Origin: DATMER01 sp031390755
Lineage (GTDB): Bacteria; Acidobacteriota; Thermoanaerobaculia; Multivoradales; UBA5704
Assembly (NCBI GenBank): GCA_031390755.1
Contig: JANMTS010000185.1
Coordinates: forward strand, 1-64,000
Direction of reading: 5' to 3'
Length of the DNA stretch: 64,000 nucleotides
In this document: positions 1 through 7,864 of the stretch, in pieces
How the letters are laid out: each line of letters opens with the position of its first letter
Numbering within the stretch: position 1 is the first letter of the stretch
The notes under the pieces: generated by a model
What the model was told of the DNA's origin: nothing
The model's database searches: none
The model's input: only the letters and a program-made list of their open reading frames with translations
Position numbers and translations under genes: made by a program

Positions 1-80
1 GTTCTTCGCACCGGCCATCAGCGCCAACTTAGCCCCATCAACCTGCTGACGAGCATTCTACGGAACCCGCGGCCCGGACC

Positions 81-962
81 TCACAGAGCACTCACCCGAA
101 AACCTCTACCACGGTAAACAGATACCCAGCGGAGAGCTTCATGGGGACGTCCGAGGATGAGCAACCCCTCGACGACGCCCAACCGTGCCAGCACCTGCAG
201 ACGCAACTCCTGGTGGGGCATTTGATGGAGCGCGGCCTTCGCCTTCTTGATCGCCTCCTGAGGCTTGTAGGCGGCCAGGAGAGTGTTCGCCTCCAAGATC
301 AGATTGTGAGCGACATTCTTCGGATCCTCCAACTCCCGGAAGATCTCCACCGCTCTTCCAACGAGAGTGAGTGCTTTTTCGAAGTCACCGGTGTCGGTGC
401 AATACGAGGCATGGATCGACAGGAGCTTGCCCTCCAAACCCGGGTCTCCGGTCCCTTTTGCAAGATGTCTCCGGGCCGTGGCGAGGGCCTCGGTCGAGCC
501 TTCCCAGGCTGCCGCGATCCGCCGGAAGTTTGCGACATCCGTGAAGGCCTCTCCAAGGAGGTCGTTCTTCAGGGGCTTCGTAAAGGGCGGCTCCGGAAGG
601 TGATCGGCCACCAGGAGCGCCACGTGCGCCATGCTTTCGCCGAGGAACGGGTCGGAGCGCCCGGCCGTTCTCGCTTCGGCCATGATGGCCTCGAACACCG
701 GGAGGCTCCGCAGGGCCGCAACCGACCGGATCTTCTTGAGCTGCTCCGCCGGGCTGAGATCCCGCAGATCGATCCACCACCCGCGGGCCTCCATCGCCTC
801 GACGGTGGCTTGGGACTCATCTCCTGCCAGCGCGATGAGGGCCGCGCGAGCCTCCGGAGCCCGCAACGCCGGCCAGCCCCCTGAGGCCGGCAGGCAGTCC
901 GCGGCGGCAGCCCGGCAGGCGCGGCAGCTCTGCAGATGGCGAAGCGCCCGCACCATCTCCAT
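81..962 (-). CDS. Zinc-finger/TPR regulatory-type protein, start uncertain
   Basis: The N-terminus has an anti-sigma-like HxxxCxxC cluster (HLQSCRACR, residues 9-17), followed by helical TPR-like repeats (for example residues 190-270). It belongs to the same type as the genes at 6351 and 48037. The frame stays open upstream of the ATG at 962 to a TAG near 1045, and that stretch reads like protein (LDRHFSPEALTRLLTG). There is no ATG, GTG or TTG in it, but a CTG at 1022 lies 7 nt after AGGAG and is a possible start. The C-terminus ends in an odd Arg-rich tail (residues 279-293) and is shorter than the 449-residue relative at 48037, so truncation or a frameshift near 100-140 is possible. A DPNG peptide gene and a hairpin lie just upstream. 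Function is unknown; a role in signal transduction is inferred from the domain type only. Confidence 0.7.
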   Translation of the reverse strand: MEMVRALRHLQSCRACRAAAADCLPASGGWPALRAPEARAALIALAGDESQATVEAMEARGWWIDLRDLSPAEQLKKIRSVAALRSLPVFEAIMAEARTAGRSDPFLGESMAHVALLVADHLPEPPFTKPLKNDLLGEAFTDVANFRRIAAAWEGSTEALATARRHLAKGTGDPGLEGKLLSIHASYCTDTGDFEKALTLVGRAVEIFRELEDPKNVAHNLILEANTLLAAYKPQEAIKKAKAALHQMPHQELRLQVLARLGVVEGLLILGRPHEALRWVSVYRGRGFRVSAL

Positions 963-1068
963 CTCGTTCGCCGGTCCCGTGAGAAGCCGGGTCAGTGCCT
1001 CGGGGCTGAAGTGCCGGTCCAGGGTGTTCTCCTCATTCCAGAAGTTCTATCAATATAGCGAAAGAGAG

Positions 1069-1086
1069 GGGGGGCGCAAGCCCCCC
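1069..1086 (-). terminator. GC-rich hairpin after the small peptide gene
   Basis: A 7-bp stem of G and C closes a four-base loop. Read on the minus strand it is followed by a T/C-rich stretch. It lies between the peptide gene (1124-1300) and the zinc-finger/TPR gene, as a terminator also does at the 47.9 kb copy of this gene pair. Confidence 0.5.
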
Positions 1087-1123
1087 GACACGCAAAAAGT
1101 ACGCAGAATCCGCCAGATCCCCG

Positions 1124-1300
1124 TTAGCCGTTGGGGTCGACGTGACCACCTGCGTCGGTGGCAAGGCCGTCAGGATCGTAATGACTGCCAGCATCCACCG
1201 TCGCGCCGTTCGGGTCATAGTGATTGCCGGCATCCACCTCGTCCGCCGCCCACATCCCCGTGGCCAGAGCCAGGGCGAGCAGAACCGTTCGAAACATCAT
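1124..1300 (-). CDS. Small secreted peptide with three DAGxHxDP(N/D)G repeats
   Basis: This is a 58-residue protein. It starts with a clear signal peptide (MMFRTVLLALALATGMWA), cleaved probably after MWA. The rest is almost entirely three copies of Asp-Ala-Gly-x-His-x-Asp-Pro-Asn/Asp-Gly, around residues 23-32, 37-46 and 49-58. An AAAGGAGA ribosome binding site lies 5-8 nt before the paired ATG ATG at 1300, which fixes the start. It is followed by a hairpin and then a zinc-finger/TPR gene on the same strand. The same order is seen at 47798-49386, where the peptide also ends in a DPNG motif. The product is likely exported; its role is unknown. The repeats are rich in Asp and His and could bind metal, which is only a guess. 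Confidence 0.65.
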   Translation of the reverse strand: MMFRTVLLALALATGMWAADEVDAGNHYDPNGATVDAGSHYDPDGLATDAGGHVDPNG

Positions 1301-1400
1301 GAAGAGTCTCCTTTCCGGGGGCCGGAGACCACGGATCATCCGCTGACCCGGGGGTCATGACGTGGCACCCCGGCCCGCAGCATGACCCCGTGCCTTGCTT

Positions 1401-1428
1401 CCGGCAAGGCAGCTCCGGCAAGGCAGCG
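1401..1428. repeat. Two tandem 14-bp units with CCGGCAAGGC core
   Basis: CCGGCAAGGCAGCT is followed directly by a second copy differing in the last base. The core resembles the units of the arrays at 29021-29203 and 50920-51149. It lies in the intergenic space before the MFS gene. Confidence 0.5.
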
Positions 1429-1498
1429 GACCCGGCCGTCTGCCGTTCGAGCTCGGCGCTGATATCCTTCCTGGCTCATTTCCCTGGGGAGGAGCCCG

Positions 1499-3115
1499 AT
1501 GGCCGCCGATTCGCCGAGCCCTGTAGGCGCCGTTTCGAAGTCCGAGGAGCGCAGGGTCATCTTCGCGTCCTCGCTCGGGACGGTCTTCGAGTGGTACGAC
1601 TTCTATCTGTATGCGACGCTGGCGCCGTTCTTCGCCGCGCTGTTCTTCCCCAAGGGCAATGACACGGCCGCGCTGCTGGCGGCGTTCGCCACCTATGCGG
1701 CGGGCTTCCTGGTGCGGCCGTTCGGCGCGATCGTGTTCGGGCGGCTGGGCGATCTTGCCGGCCGCAAGCACACGTTCCTGCTGACCATCGTGGTCATGGG
1801 CGCCGCGACGTTCGGCGTCGGGCTGCTGCCGACCTACGAACAGATCGGCATGGCGGCTCCGGTCATCCTGGTCACCCTTCGATTGCTCCAGGGCCTTGCG
1901 CTCGGCGGCGAGTATGGCGGCGCCGCGACGTACGTGGCCGAACATGCCTCCGACCGCACCCGCGGGGCCGCGACGAGCTGGATCCAGACCACGGCGACGC
2001 TCGGCTTCTTCCTGTCCCTGCTGGTGATCGGCCTCTGCCGGGGCCTGATGCCGGTGGAGACGTTCACGAGCTGGGGATGGCGGGTTCCGTTCCTCGTCTC
2101 GCTCCTGCTGCTCGTCGTCTCGGTCTACATCCGGCTCAAGCTGGAGGAGTCGCCGGTCTTCCGCCGCATGAAGGCGGAGGGGAAGGGCTCCAAGGCGCCG
2201 CTGCGGGACAGCTTTCTCCGGTATCCGAACAACAAGTACGTGCTGCTCGCGCTGCTCGGCGCCACGGCGGGGCAGGGCGTGGTCTGGTACACGGGCCAGT
2301 TCTACGCGCTGTTCTTCCTGACCATCACGCTCAAGCTCGACTACCTCACCGCATACACGGTGGTGGGCATCTCGCTCCTCCTGGCGACGCCGTTCTTCGT
2401 CGTATTTGGAAAGCTTTCGGACCGCATCGGCCGGCTCAAGATCATCCTGGCGGGCTGCCTGCTCGCGGCGCTGACCTACTTCCCGCTGTTCAAGGGGCTG
2501 GCCCACGCCGTCAACCCGGGGCTGGAGGAGTACAACGCGGCGAACCCGATCACGATGTCCGCGAGCGACTGCAGCGTCCATGTGTTCGTGGGGCCGAACA
2601 CCCGGTTTTCGGACTGCGACCGGGCGAAGGACTTCCTCACGAAAGCCGGCCTGTCGTTCGAATCGCGGCCGGCCGAGCCGGGGCAGACGGTGGTGACTCG
2701 CTTCGGCCGCACCGGGGAGGGTATCGAGCTGACCGGCTGGGACGAGGCGCGGTACAAGGAGGCGCTCGCGAGCACGGGCTATCCGGCCGAGGTGGACAAG
2801 TCGCGGATCAACTATGGGATGACGGTGGCGATCCTGACCCTCCTGGTGCTCTACGTGACCATGGTCTACGGACCGATCGCGGCGTTCCTGGTGGAGCTGT
2901 TCCCGGCGCGCATCCGCTACACGTCCATGTCGCTGCCGTACCACATCGGCAACGGCTGGTTCGGCGGCATGCTGCCGCTGCTGGCCACGGCGATGGTCGC
3001 GAGCGCGGGAAACATCTACGCGGGGCTGTGGTATCCGATCGGCGTGGCGCTGCTGACGGTCGTGGTCGGCGCCCTGTTCCTGCGCGAGACCAAGGGGTTT
3101 TCGATCCACGACTGA
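1499..3115 (+). CDS. MHS-type MFS transporter (metabolite:H+ symporter)
   Basis: A 538-residue integral membrane protein of the major facilitator superfamily. FEWYDFYLYATLAPFF (about residues 30-45), RPFGAIVFGRLGDLAGRK (about 77-94) and the LGGEYGGAATYVAEH segment (about 139-153) are typical of the metabolite:H+ symporter group (ProP, ShiA, KgtP relatives). An SDRIGR motif marks the second half. A hydrophilic insertion of about 100 residues (roughly 345-445, with two Cys) sits between late membrane helices and is absent from classical 430-residue members. GGGGAGGAG precedes the ATG. The substrate cannot be told from sequence; a small organic acid or osmolyte is likely from the family. Confidence 0.88.
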   Translation: MAADSPSPVGAVSKSEERRVIFASSLGTVFEWYDFYLYATLAPFFAALFFPKGNDTAALLAAFATYAAGFLVRPFGAIVFGRLGDLAGRKHTFLLTIVVMGAATFGVGLLPTYEQIGMAAPVILVTLRLLQGLALGGEYGGAATYVAEHASDRTRGAATSWIQTTATLGFFLSLLVIGLCRGLMPVETFTSWGWRVPFLVSLLLLVVSVYIRLKLEESPVFRRMKAEGKGSKAPLRDSFLRYPNNKYVLLALLGATAGQGVVWYTGQFYALFFLTITLKLDYLTAYTVVGISLLLATPFFVVFGKLSDRIGRLKIILAGCLLAALTYFPLFKGLAHAVNPGLEEYNAANPITMSASDCSVHVFVGPNTRFSDCDRAKDFLTKAGLSFESRPAEPGQTVVTRFGRTGEGIELTGWDEARYKEALASTGYPAEVDKSRINYGMTVAILTLLVLYVTMVYGPIAAFLVELFPARIRYTSMSLPYHIGNGWFGGMLPLLATAMVASAGNIYAGLWYPIGVALLTVVVGALFLRETKGFSIHD

Positions 3116-3162
3116 CCCGGGAGTTCCGTGGTAGCGTGATCGTCCTCTGGAGGGAGGACGGC

Positions 3163-3825
3163 ATGGGAAGACCGCTGACACCTCGGGAAGACCTCGCTTG
3201 CAGCGTCAGCCACGGGCTGGGGTTGATCGCGAGCCTGGCGGCGCTGCCGCTGCTGGTGGTGCGCGCCGTCGAGCACGGCGACCCGTGGCAGGTGGTCGGC
3301 GGCGCGGTGTTCGGCGCCATGCTGGTCCTGCTCTACGCGGCGTCCACGATCTACCACGCCCTGCCTCCGTCCCCGAGGAAAGGCCGCTGGCGGGTGATCG
3401 ACCACGCGGCCATCTACCTGCTCATCGCCGGCACCTACACCCCCTTCACGCTGGGCGCGCTGCGCGGACCGTGGGGCTGGGGGCTGCTGGTGTCGATCTG
3501 GGTACTGGCGCTGGGCGGGATCGCGTTCAAGTCGACGCTCGGATTCCGGTTCCCGAAGACGTCGGCCGCGTTCTACCTGGTGATGGGCTGGCTGGTGGTG
3601 ATCGCCATCGAGCCGCTGACCACGCACGTGGCGCCGGACGGCGTCCTCTGGCTGGTGGCGGGGGGCGTGAGCTACAGCGTCGGCATCATCTTCTACGCCT
3701 GGCACAAGCTGCGCTACGCCCACCTCGTCTGGCACCTGTTCGTGATCGGCGGCAGCGTCTGCCACTTCCTGGCGGTGCTGCTCTACTCCGGCAGCTCCAG
3801 GCTCCTGCCGCCGGTCCTGCCCTGA
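3163..3825 (+). CDS. Hemolysin III / PAQR-family membrane protein
   Basis: This 220-residue protein has seven predicted membrane segments. HxxxG near the N-terminus (SHGLGL), YHALP, the DHAAIYLLIAGTYTPF segment and a late WHLFVIGGSVCHF segment with conserved His are hallmarks of the HlyIII/YqfA/adiponectin-receptor family. These are integral membrane hydrolase-like proteins with a likely metal site made of the conserved Ser/Asp/His residues. GGAGGGAGG lies before the chosen ATG. It starts 47 nt after the MFS gene and may be co-transcribed. The bacterial role of the family is not well defined. Confidence 0.88.
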   Translation: MGRPLTPREDLACSVSHGLGLIASLAALPLLVVRAVEHGDPWQVVGGAVFGAMLVLLYAASTIYHALPPSPRKGRWRVIDHAAIYLLIAGTYTPFTLGALRGPWGWGLLVSIWVLALGGIAFKSTLGFRFPKTSAAFYLVMGWLVVIAIEPLTTHVAPDGVLWLVAGGVSYSVGIIFYAWHKLRYAHLVWHLFVIGGSVCHFLAVLLYSGSSRLLPPVLP

Positions 3826-3834
3826 GCTGCCTGC

Positions 3835-5079
3835 CTACAGCCCGAAATTGCAGAGGTCGTCCGCCCGGATCGCCGCGTGCGAGACCGAGAACCGGCCCTC
3901 GGCGTTCATGATGACTCCGACCCAGCCCTGAGCGTGGGTGGCGTCGGGGTGCCAGAGGTCGATCATCATCCAGCCGAAGGTATCGGTGACCGCGAGGTTT
4001 TCGCTCCCCACGCGGACCTTCTGCGAGGCGAGGGGAAAGGCGTGGCTGTCCGGGAGCTCGGTCGGGTTCTCCTCTTCGTCGAAGGCGACGAGCTGGAACT
4101 CGCCGAGCGGAGCCCAGCTGGGAAGGCCGTCGCAGGAGCGGGCGGTGGTGGCCGCCGAGCGGGTGTCGCGCCAGACCACGAGATTGCTGCCGCCCGAGAA
4201 CGGACCGCCGTAGAAGTAGCGGACGTAGTAGAGGCTCGAAAGCGGGACGCGGTCGTCGCGGGAATCGTAGCCGACGTAGCGGCCGTAGAAGGTGTAGTCG
4301 CCGCCGGTGAAGGCGTCGGAGTCGGCCACGATGTGGACCGCGGTCTGGCTGTCCGACTGGTTCTTGCTCGGGTTGAGGTAGAAGTACTCGCCCCACAGCA
4401 CGTTGTGGTTGGCCGCGAGGCCGGTGCCGCCCTTCGCGAAGTAGGCCGGATCGGCGGGCGTGTTCGCGGTCTTGCCCACGGAGGGGGCCGAGCAGCGGTT
4501 GACCACGTCGACGGTGATGTAGCCCGTGGCCAGCCTGGAGCCATCCGCCGCCTTCGCGGCGCTGCCGAGGCACTGGCCCGGCGTCGGGCCCGGAAGAGGC
4601 CGTCCGGTGTGCGCCGCCAGGAGATAGGGGGCGTCCACCACGGTGGCGGGAGCGGAGGCGCTCGTCGCCGGGGCGCTGCAGCCGGGGAAGGCCGAGCCTT
4701 CGTCCGAGAGCGGACCGTTCGGGCTCAGGCTCACGCCCGTGCCCGGAATCTGGCCCCGCAGGAGATCGCGGACGTTCAGGCTCTGCACGTCATACCCGGT
4801 CAGGTAGACGTCGAAGGCGAGCGTCGGAACCCCCCAGTCGGTCCACACGACCACCCGGGAAAGAATCGGACGCGAGGATGCGTTGTTGATCGAGATGAGA
4901 GTGGTGGCGCCGTCGGCGCGGTCCGGCTCGACCTCGAAGTAGGGATAGAGCAGGGTCGCGGCGGGCTGCTCGGCGAGCCGGCAATTTCCCGAAAGCACTC
5001 CGGCACTCGCGGGCGATGCCGGGATCAGGTTAAAAAGAAAGAGGGCACAGACGACTGCGGCACAGAGCTGGCGGTTCAT
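3835..5079 (-). CDS. Secreted protein of unknown function
   Basis: The 414-residue product begins with a signal peptide (MNRQLCAAVVCALFLFNL, Ala-x-Ala cleavage near PASAG). The ATG at 5079 follows GAGGGAG with suitable spacing; the open frame runs further upstream but without a better start. The mature protein is rich in Tyr, Gly and aromatic motifs (YPYFEVE, YFYLNPS, YYVRYFYGG) and contains several Cys, fitting a folded beta-rich extracytoplasmic protein. I recognise no catalytic motif. It is transcribed towards the HlyIII-like gene, with only 9 nt between stop codons. Confidence 0.75.
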   Translation of the reverse strand: MNRQLCAAVVCALFLFNLIPASPASAGVLSGNCRLAEQPAATLLYPYFEVEPDRADGATTLISINNASSRPILSRVVVWTDWGVPTLAFDVYLTGYDVQSLNVRDLLRGQIPGTGVSLSPNGPLSDEGSAFPGCSAPATSASAPATVVDAPYLLAAHTGRPLPGPTPGQCLGSAAKAADGSRLATGYITVDVVNRCSAPSVGKTANTPADPAYFAKGGTGLAANHNVLWGEYFYLNPSKNQSDSQTAVHIVADSDAFTGGDYTFYGRYVGYDSRDDRVPLSSLYYVRYFYGGPFSGGSNLVVWRDTRSAATTARSCDGLPSWAPLGEFQLVAFDEEENPTELPDSHAFPLASQKVRVGSENLAVTDTFGWMMIDLWHPDATHAQGWVGVIMNAEGRFSVSHAAIRADDLCNFGL

Positions 5080-5217
5080 GGCTGACTCCCTCGAAAAGAT
5101 ACGTCCTGCTGCCGGCCAGACCGCCATGATCCAGCGTCCGCTACGAATGACGTCTCTCACGAAACAGGAGCCGTAGCACGGTTCATGCCATCCCCGTCCC
5201 GGGATACACTATCGATC

Positions 5218-6210
5218 ATGAGCGAGACTCTAATCCAGATCGGCCGGCAGGAGAATGGAGCCGCCCCTCGCCGGGAAGCCCGGCCCGAATGGCTGCGCAT
5301 CAAGCTGGCGACGCCCGCTTCATACCACAAGGTGCGGGGTCTCATCGACCGTCTGAATCTACATACGGTATGCCAGGAGGCCCGTTGTCCCAATATCTAC
5401 GAGTGCTGGGGTGAGCACGGCACGGCCACCTTCATGATCCTCGGGGACGTCTGCACCCGGCGCTGCGGCTTCTGCGCGGTGACGTCGGGAAGGCCCCAGG
5501 CCGGGGTCGACCCCGCCGAGCCCGAGCATGTCGCCGAGGCGGTGGAGGTCATGGGCCTCCGCCACGCGGTGGTCACCTCCGTCGACCGCGACGATCTTCC
5601 CGACGGCGGCGCCGGTCATTTTGCGCGCGTCATCCGGGCGATCCATGCGCGCAACCCCTCGGCCGCGGTCGAGGTGCTGACTCCGGACTTCCGCGGCGTG
5701 CCGGACGCCCTGGACGTGATCCTGCCGGCGGCGCCGGAAGTGTTTTCGCACAACATGGAGACCGTGCCGCGGATGTACCGCCAGGCGCGGCCGGGCAGCC
5801 GCTACGACCGCAGCCTGTCTCTGCTGGCCGAGGCCGCCCGCCGCAAGGCGGAGAACGGCCGCAACGGGGGCGGCGTGGGAAACGGGGACAACCAGCGCGG
5901 CTACCGGGGACGGATCAAGACGGGCATCATGCTGGGTCTCGGGGAGACGCCGGACGAGGTCCATTCGACGATCCGCGACATCCGCAGCGCCGGCGTGGAG
6001 ATCATGACCCTGGGCCAGTATCTCCAGCCCACGCCGAAGCACCTGCCCGTGGCCCGCTGGGTGCATCCCGACGAGTTCGCCGGCTACAAGGAGTATGCGC
6101 TGTCGATCGGCTTCGCTCATTGCGAGTCCGGACCGCTCGTGCGCAGCAGCTACCACGCCCACGAGCACGTCGAGGGCGCGGCCCAGGCCCAGGCGGTTGC
6201 AGCGAGGTAG
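5218..6210 (+). CDS. lipA: Lipoyl synthase
   Basis: LipA is a radical SAM enzyme that inserts two sulfurs into octanoyl groups on lipoyl domains. The protein has the auxiliary cluster motif CxxxxCxxxxxC (CQEARCPNIYEC), the radical SAM motif CxxxCxxC (CTRRCGFC), and the C-terminal RSSY motif (VRSSYHAHEHV) that binds the auxiliary cluster. An insertion rich in Gly and Asn (about residues 215-233) is unusual. The ATG at 5218 gives a normal N-terminus; an in-frame ATG at 5185 is also possible and neither has a strong ribosome binding site. No lipB is adjacent. Confidence 0.95.
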   Translation: MSETLIQIGRQENGAAPRREARPEWLRIKLATPASYHKVRGLIDRLNLHTVCQEARCPNIYECWGEHGTATFMILGDVCTRRCGFCAVTSGRPQAGVDPAEPEHVAEAVEVMGLRHAVVTSVDRDDLPDGGAGHFARVIRAIHARNPSAAVEVLTPDFRGVPDALDVILPAAPEVFSHNMETVPRMYRQARPGSRYDRSLSLLAEAARRKAENGRNGGGVGNGDNQRGYRGRIKTGIMLGLGETPDEVHSTIRDIRSAGVEIMTLGQYLQPTPKHLPVARWVHPDEFAGYKEYALSIGFAHCESGPLVRSSYHAHEHVEGAAQAQAVAAR

Positions 6211-6280
6211 GGGCGCGGTAGGACGGTCGGGAAAAACCGGCATTCCTTCAAGTTTTGGAACAAGCCGGAGCACGGTGTCT

Positions 6281-6324
6281 GGCGAGTATTCGGCGGGTAT
6301 CAGGCGAGTATCCTGCGGGTGTCA
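6281..6324. repeat. Two 22-bp direct repeats upstream of a zinc-finger/TPR gene
   Basis: Two adjacent 22-bp units, both starting GGCGAGTAT and ending in TCA, differ at only three positions. Twenty-two bases is about two helical turns, as expected for a tandem operator. They end 26 nt before the ATG of the gene at 6351. A TACAAT hexamer at 6339-6344 is only a few bases from the ATG, so transcription from it would give a nearly leaderless mRNA. Confidence 0.45.
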
Positions 6325-6350
6325 TCGTGGAAAAAGGGTACAATCGAGGC

Positions 6351-7274
6351 ATGTCGATCCTGTTTGACGCCGAGCTTGATGCCGATCCCGTGACCGGTGT
6401 CCACCCTCCCCGGGTGGAGCTGGAGGATTTCATGCTGGGCCGGTTGTCCCAGCGGGAATCCCGCAACGTGATCCTGCATCTTCTGCAGGGATGCTCCCGC
6501 TGCCGGGAGGTCACCTCGGTGTTCTGGCATCTCGGCCTGGAGGAGCGGACGGAGCTGTCGGACCGCTTCTCCTACGACGGGGTGATGGGGCGGGTCTTCG
6601 ACCGCGTCCGCCGCGCCCGCCTCGGGCTGCAGGGCGAGCGCGCCGAGGCCGGCCGCCACCTGGCGGAGCTGGAAGCGCTGCCGTCCCGGAGCTGGCTCGA
6701 GGCGGCGAAGGCCGACGCGCGGTTCCACACGTGGGGCGTCTGCGAGCTGATGCTCGACCGTGCGCGGTCGGCGTCCGATCTCAAGGAGGCGGACCGCTAT
6801 GCGTCCCTGTCGGTGGCGCTCACCGCCCGGATCGACACCGGGCTGCATCCGAAGGCCCTGGTGGAGGAGCTGGCGGCGCGGGGATGGAGCGCGGTGGCCG
6901 ACATCCGCCGGGCCTCCGGCGACCTGCGCGCCGCGGAGGACGCCCTGCGGCGCGCCGAGACTCATCTGCTGCACGGCACCGGGGACCGCCTGGAGAAGGC
7001 CTGCCTCCTGGAGAGGAAGGCCGCGCTGCGCACCGCCCAGGGGCGCTCCGAGGAGGCGGCCCGCCTGCTCAGCCGGGCCATCCTGCTCAACCGCCGCCTG
7101 GGCCAGTGGGACCGGGTCGGCCGGATTCTCCTCGAGCTGGGCTGCATCCGCGGCCTGATGCAACAGGCCCTGGGACAGGCGGCCGCGCAGGCCGTCCTGG
7201 CTCCGGCACGGCGCGGAGCGCTGGGCCTGCTGCTCGACCGGATGCGCGGAATCGGCGCCCGGTTCAGGCGCTAG
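6351..7274 (+). CDS. Zinc-finger/TPR regulatory-type protein
   Basis: A 307-residue protein related in layout to those at 81 and 48037. An acidic N-terminal segment leads into FMLGRLSQRESRNVILHLLQGCSRC, which has the His-x4-Cys-x2-Cys pattern of zinc-binding anti-sigma domains (about residues 25-49). The rest is helical with TPR-like pairs (for example residues 160-240, RASGDLRAAEDALRRAETHL). There is no membrane segment, so it is probably cytoplasmic. The ATG at 6351 is preferred over an upstream TTG at 6255 because the protein-like sequence begins there. The upstream 22-bp direct repeats suggest transcriptional control. No sigma gene is adjacent and the function is unknown. Confidence 0.8.
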   Translation: MSILFDAELDADPVTGVHPPRVELEDFMLGRLSQRESRNVILHLLQGCSRCREVTSVFWHLGLEERTELSDRFSYDGVMGRVFDRVRRARLGLQGERAEAGRHLAELEALPSRSWLEAAKADARFHTWGVCELMLDRARSASDLKEADRYASLSVALTARIDTGLHPKALVEELAARGWSAVADIRRASGDLRAAEDALRRAETHLLHGTGDRLEKACLLERKAALRTAQGRSEEAARLLSRAILLNRRLGQWDRVGRILLELGCIRGLMQQALGQAAAQAVLAPARRGALGLLLDRMRGIGARFRR

Positions 7275-7374
7275 GCCGGCCGGTTGGACACGGTCCCGGA
7301 TGCGCCGGCGATACGATAGAATCGACTCCGCCGCTGCCGCGGTTTCCCACGGAGATGGAACAGGAAAACCAGAA

Positions 7375-7824
7375 ATGACTGAAACGTCAAGCGAAATCCG
7401 CGTCCGCCCGGTCGACGACCTCGACATCAGCGCCATCGTCGGCATTGATGAAAAGATCAGCGGCCGGTACAGGCCGGAAATCTGGGAGCGCCGGGTTGGT
7501 TATTACCTTCGGCGGGACCCTGAAGCCTCGTTGATCGCCGAGCTTGACGGCCGCGCCGTCGGCTTCATGCTCGGCGAGATGCGCTCCGGAGAGTTCGGCA
7601 TCGAGGAGCCGACCGGCTGGATCGAGCACCTCGGCGTCGACCCCGAGACCCGCGGCAAGGCCATCGGCCGGCGTCTGGCCGAGGGCATGCTCGACTACTT
7701 CCGGCGTCAGGGGGCCCGCAGCGTCCAGACCCTGGTAGACGAAGACATGGGCGACATTCGCAGCTTCTTCAGCGCCCTTGGCTTCGAGCCATCGACCTTG
7801 AGGCCGTTCGTCCGCTCTCTTTAG
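7375..7824 (+). CDS. GNAT-family N-acetyltransferase
   Basis: This 149-residue protein has the GNAT fold: a beta strand with GFMLGEM, then WIEHLGVDPETRGKAIGRRL, where the R/QxxGxG/A acetyl-CoA loop is RGKAIG, and a final SFFSALGFEPS segment typical of RimI-like enzymes. An acetyl group is likely transferred to an amine of a small molecule or protein; the acceptor is unknown. The start at 7375 follows AGGAAAACC. It is separated by 40 nt from the di-iron oxygenase-like gene downstream and may be in the same transcript. Confidence 0.85.
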   Translation: MTETSSEIRVRPVDDLDISAIVGIDEKISGRYRPEIWERRVGYYLRRDPEASLIAELDGRAVGFMLGEMRSGEFGIEEPTGWIEHLGVDPETRGKAIGRRLAEGMLDYFRRQGARSVQTLVDEDMGDIRSFFSALGFEPSTLRPFVRSL

Positions 7825-7864
7825 AGACCGGACCCGGCTGTAAATACTGAGGAGAGATGTAGAG

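Noticed and set aside
1355..3181. Long minus-strand open frame opposite the MFS transporter
   Set aside because: It is rich in Arg, His and Gln with no family motif, has no ribosome binding site and mirrors a well-supported gene; it is a GC-driven shadow.
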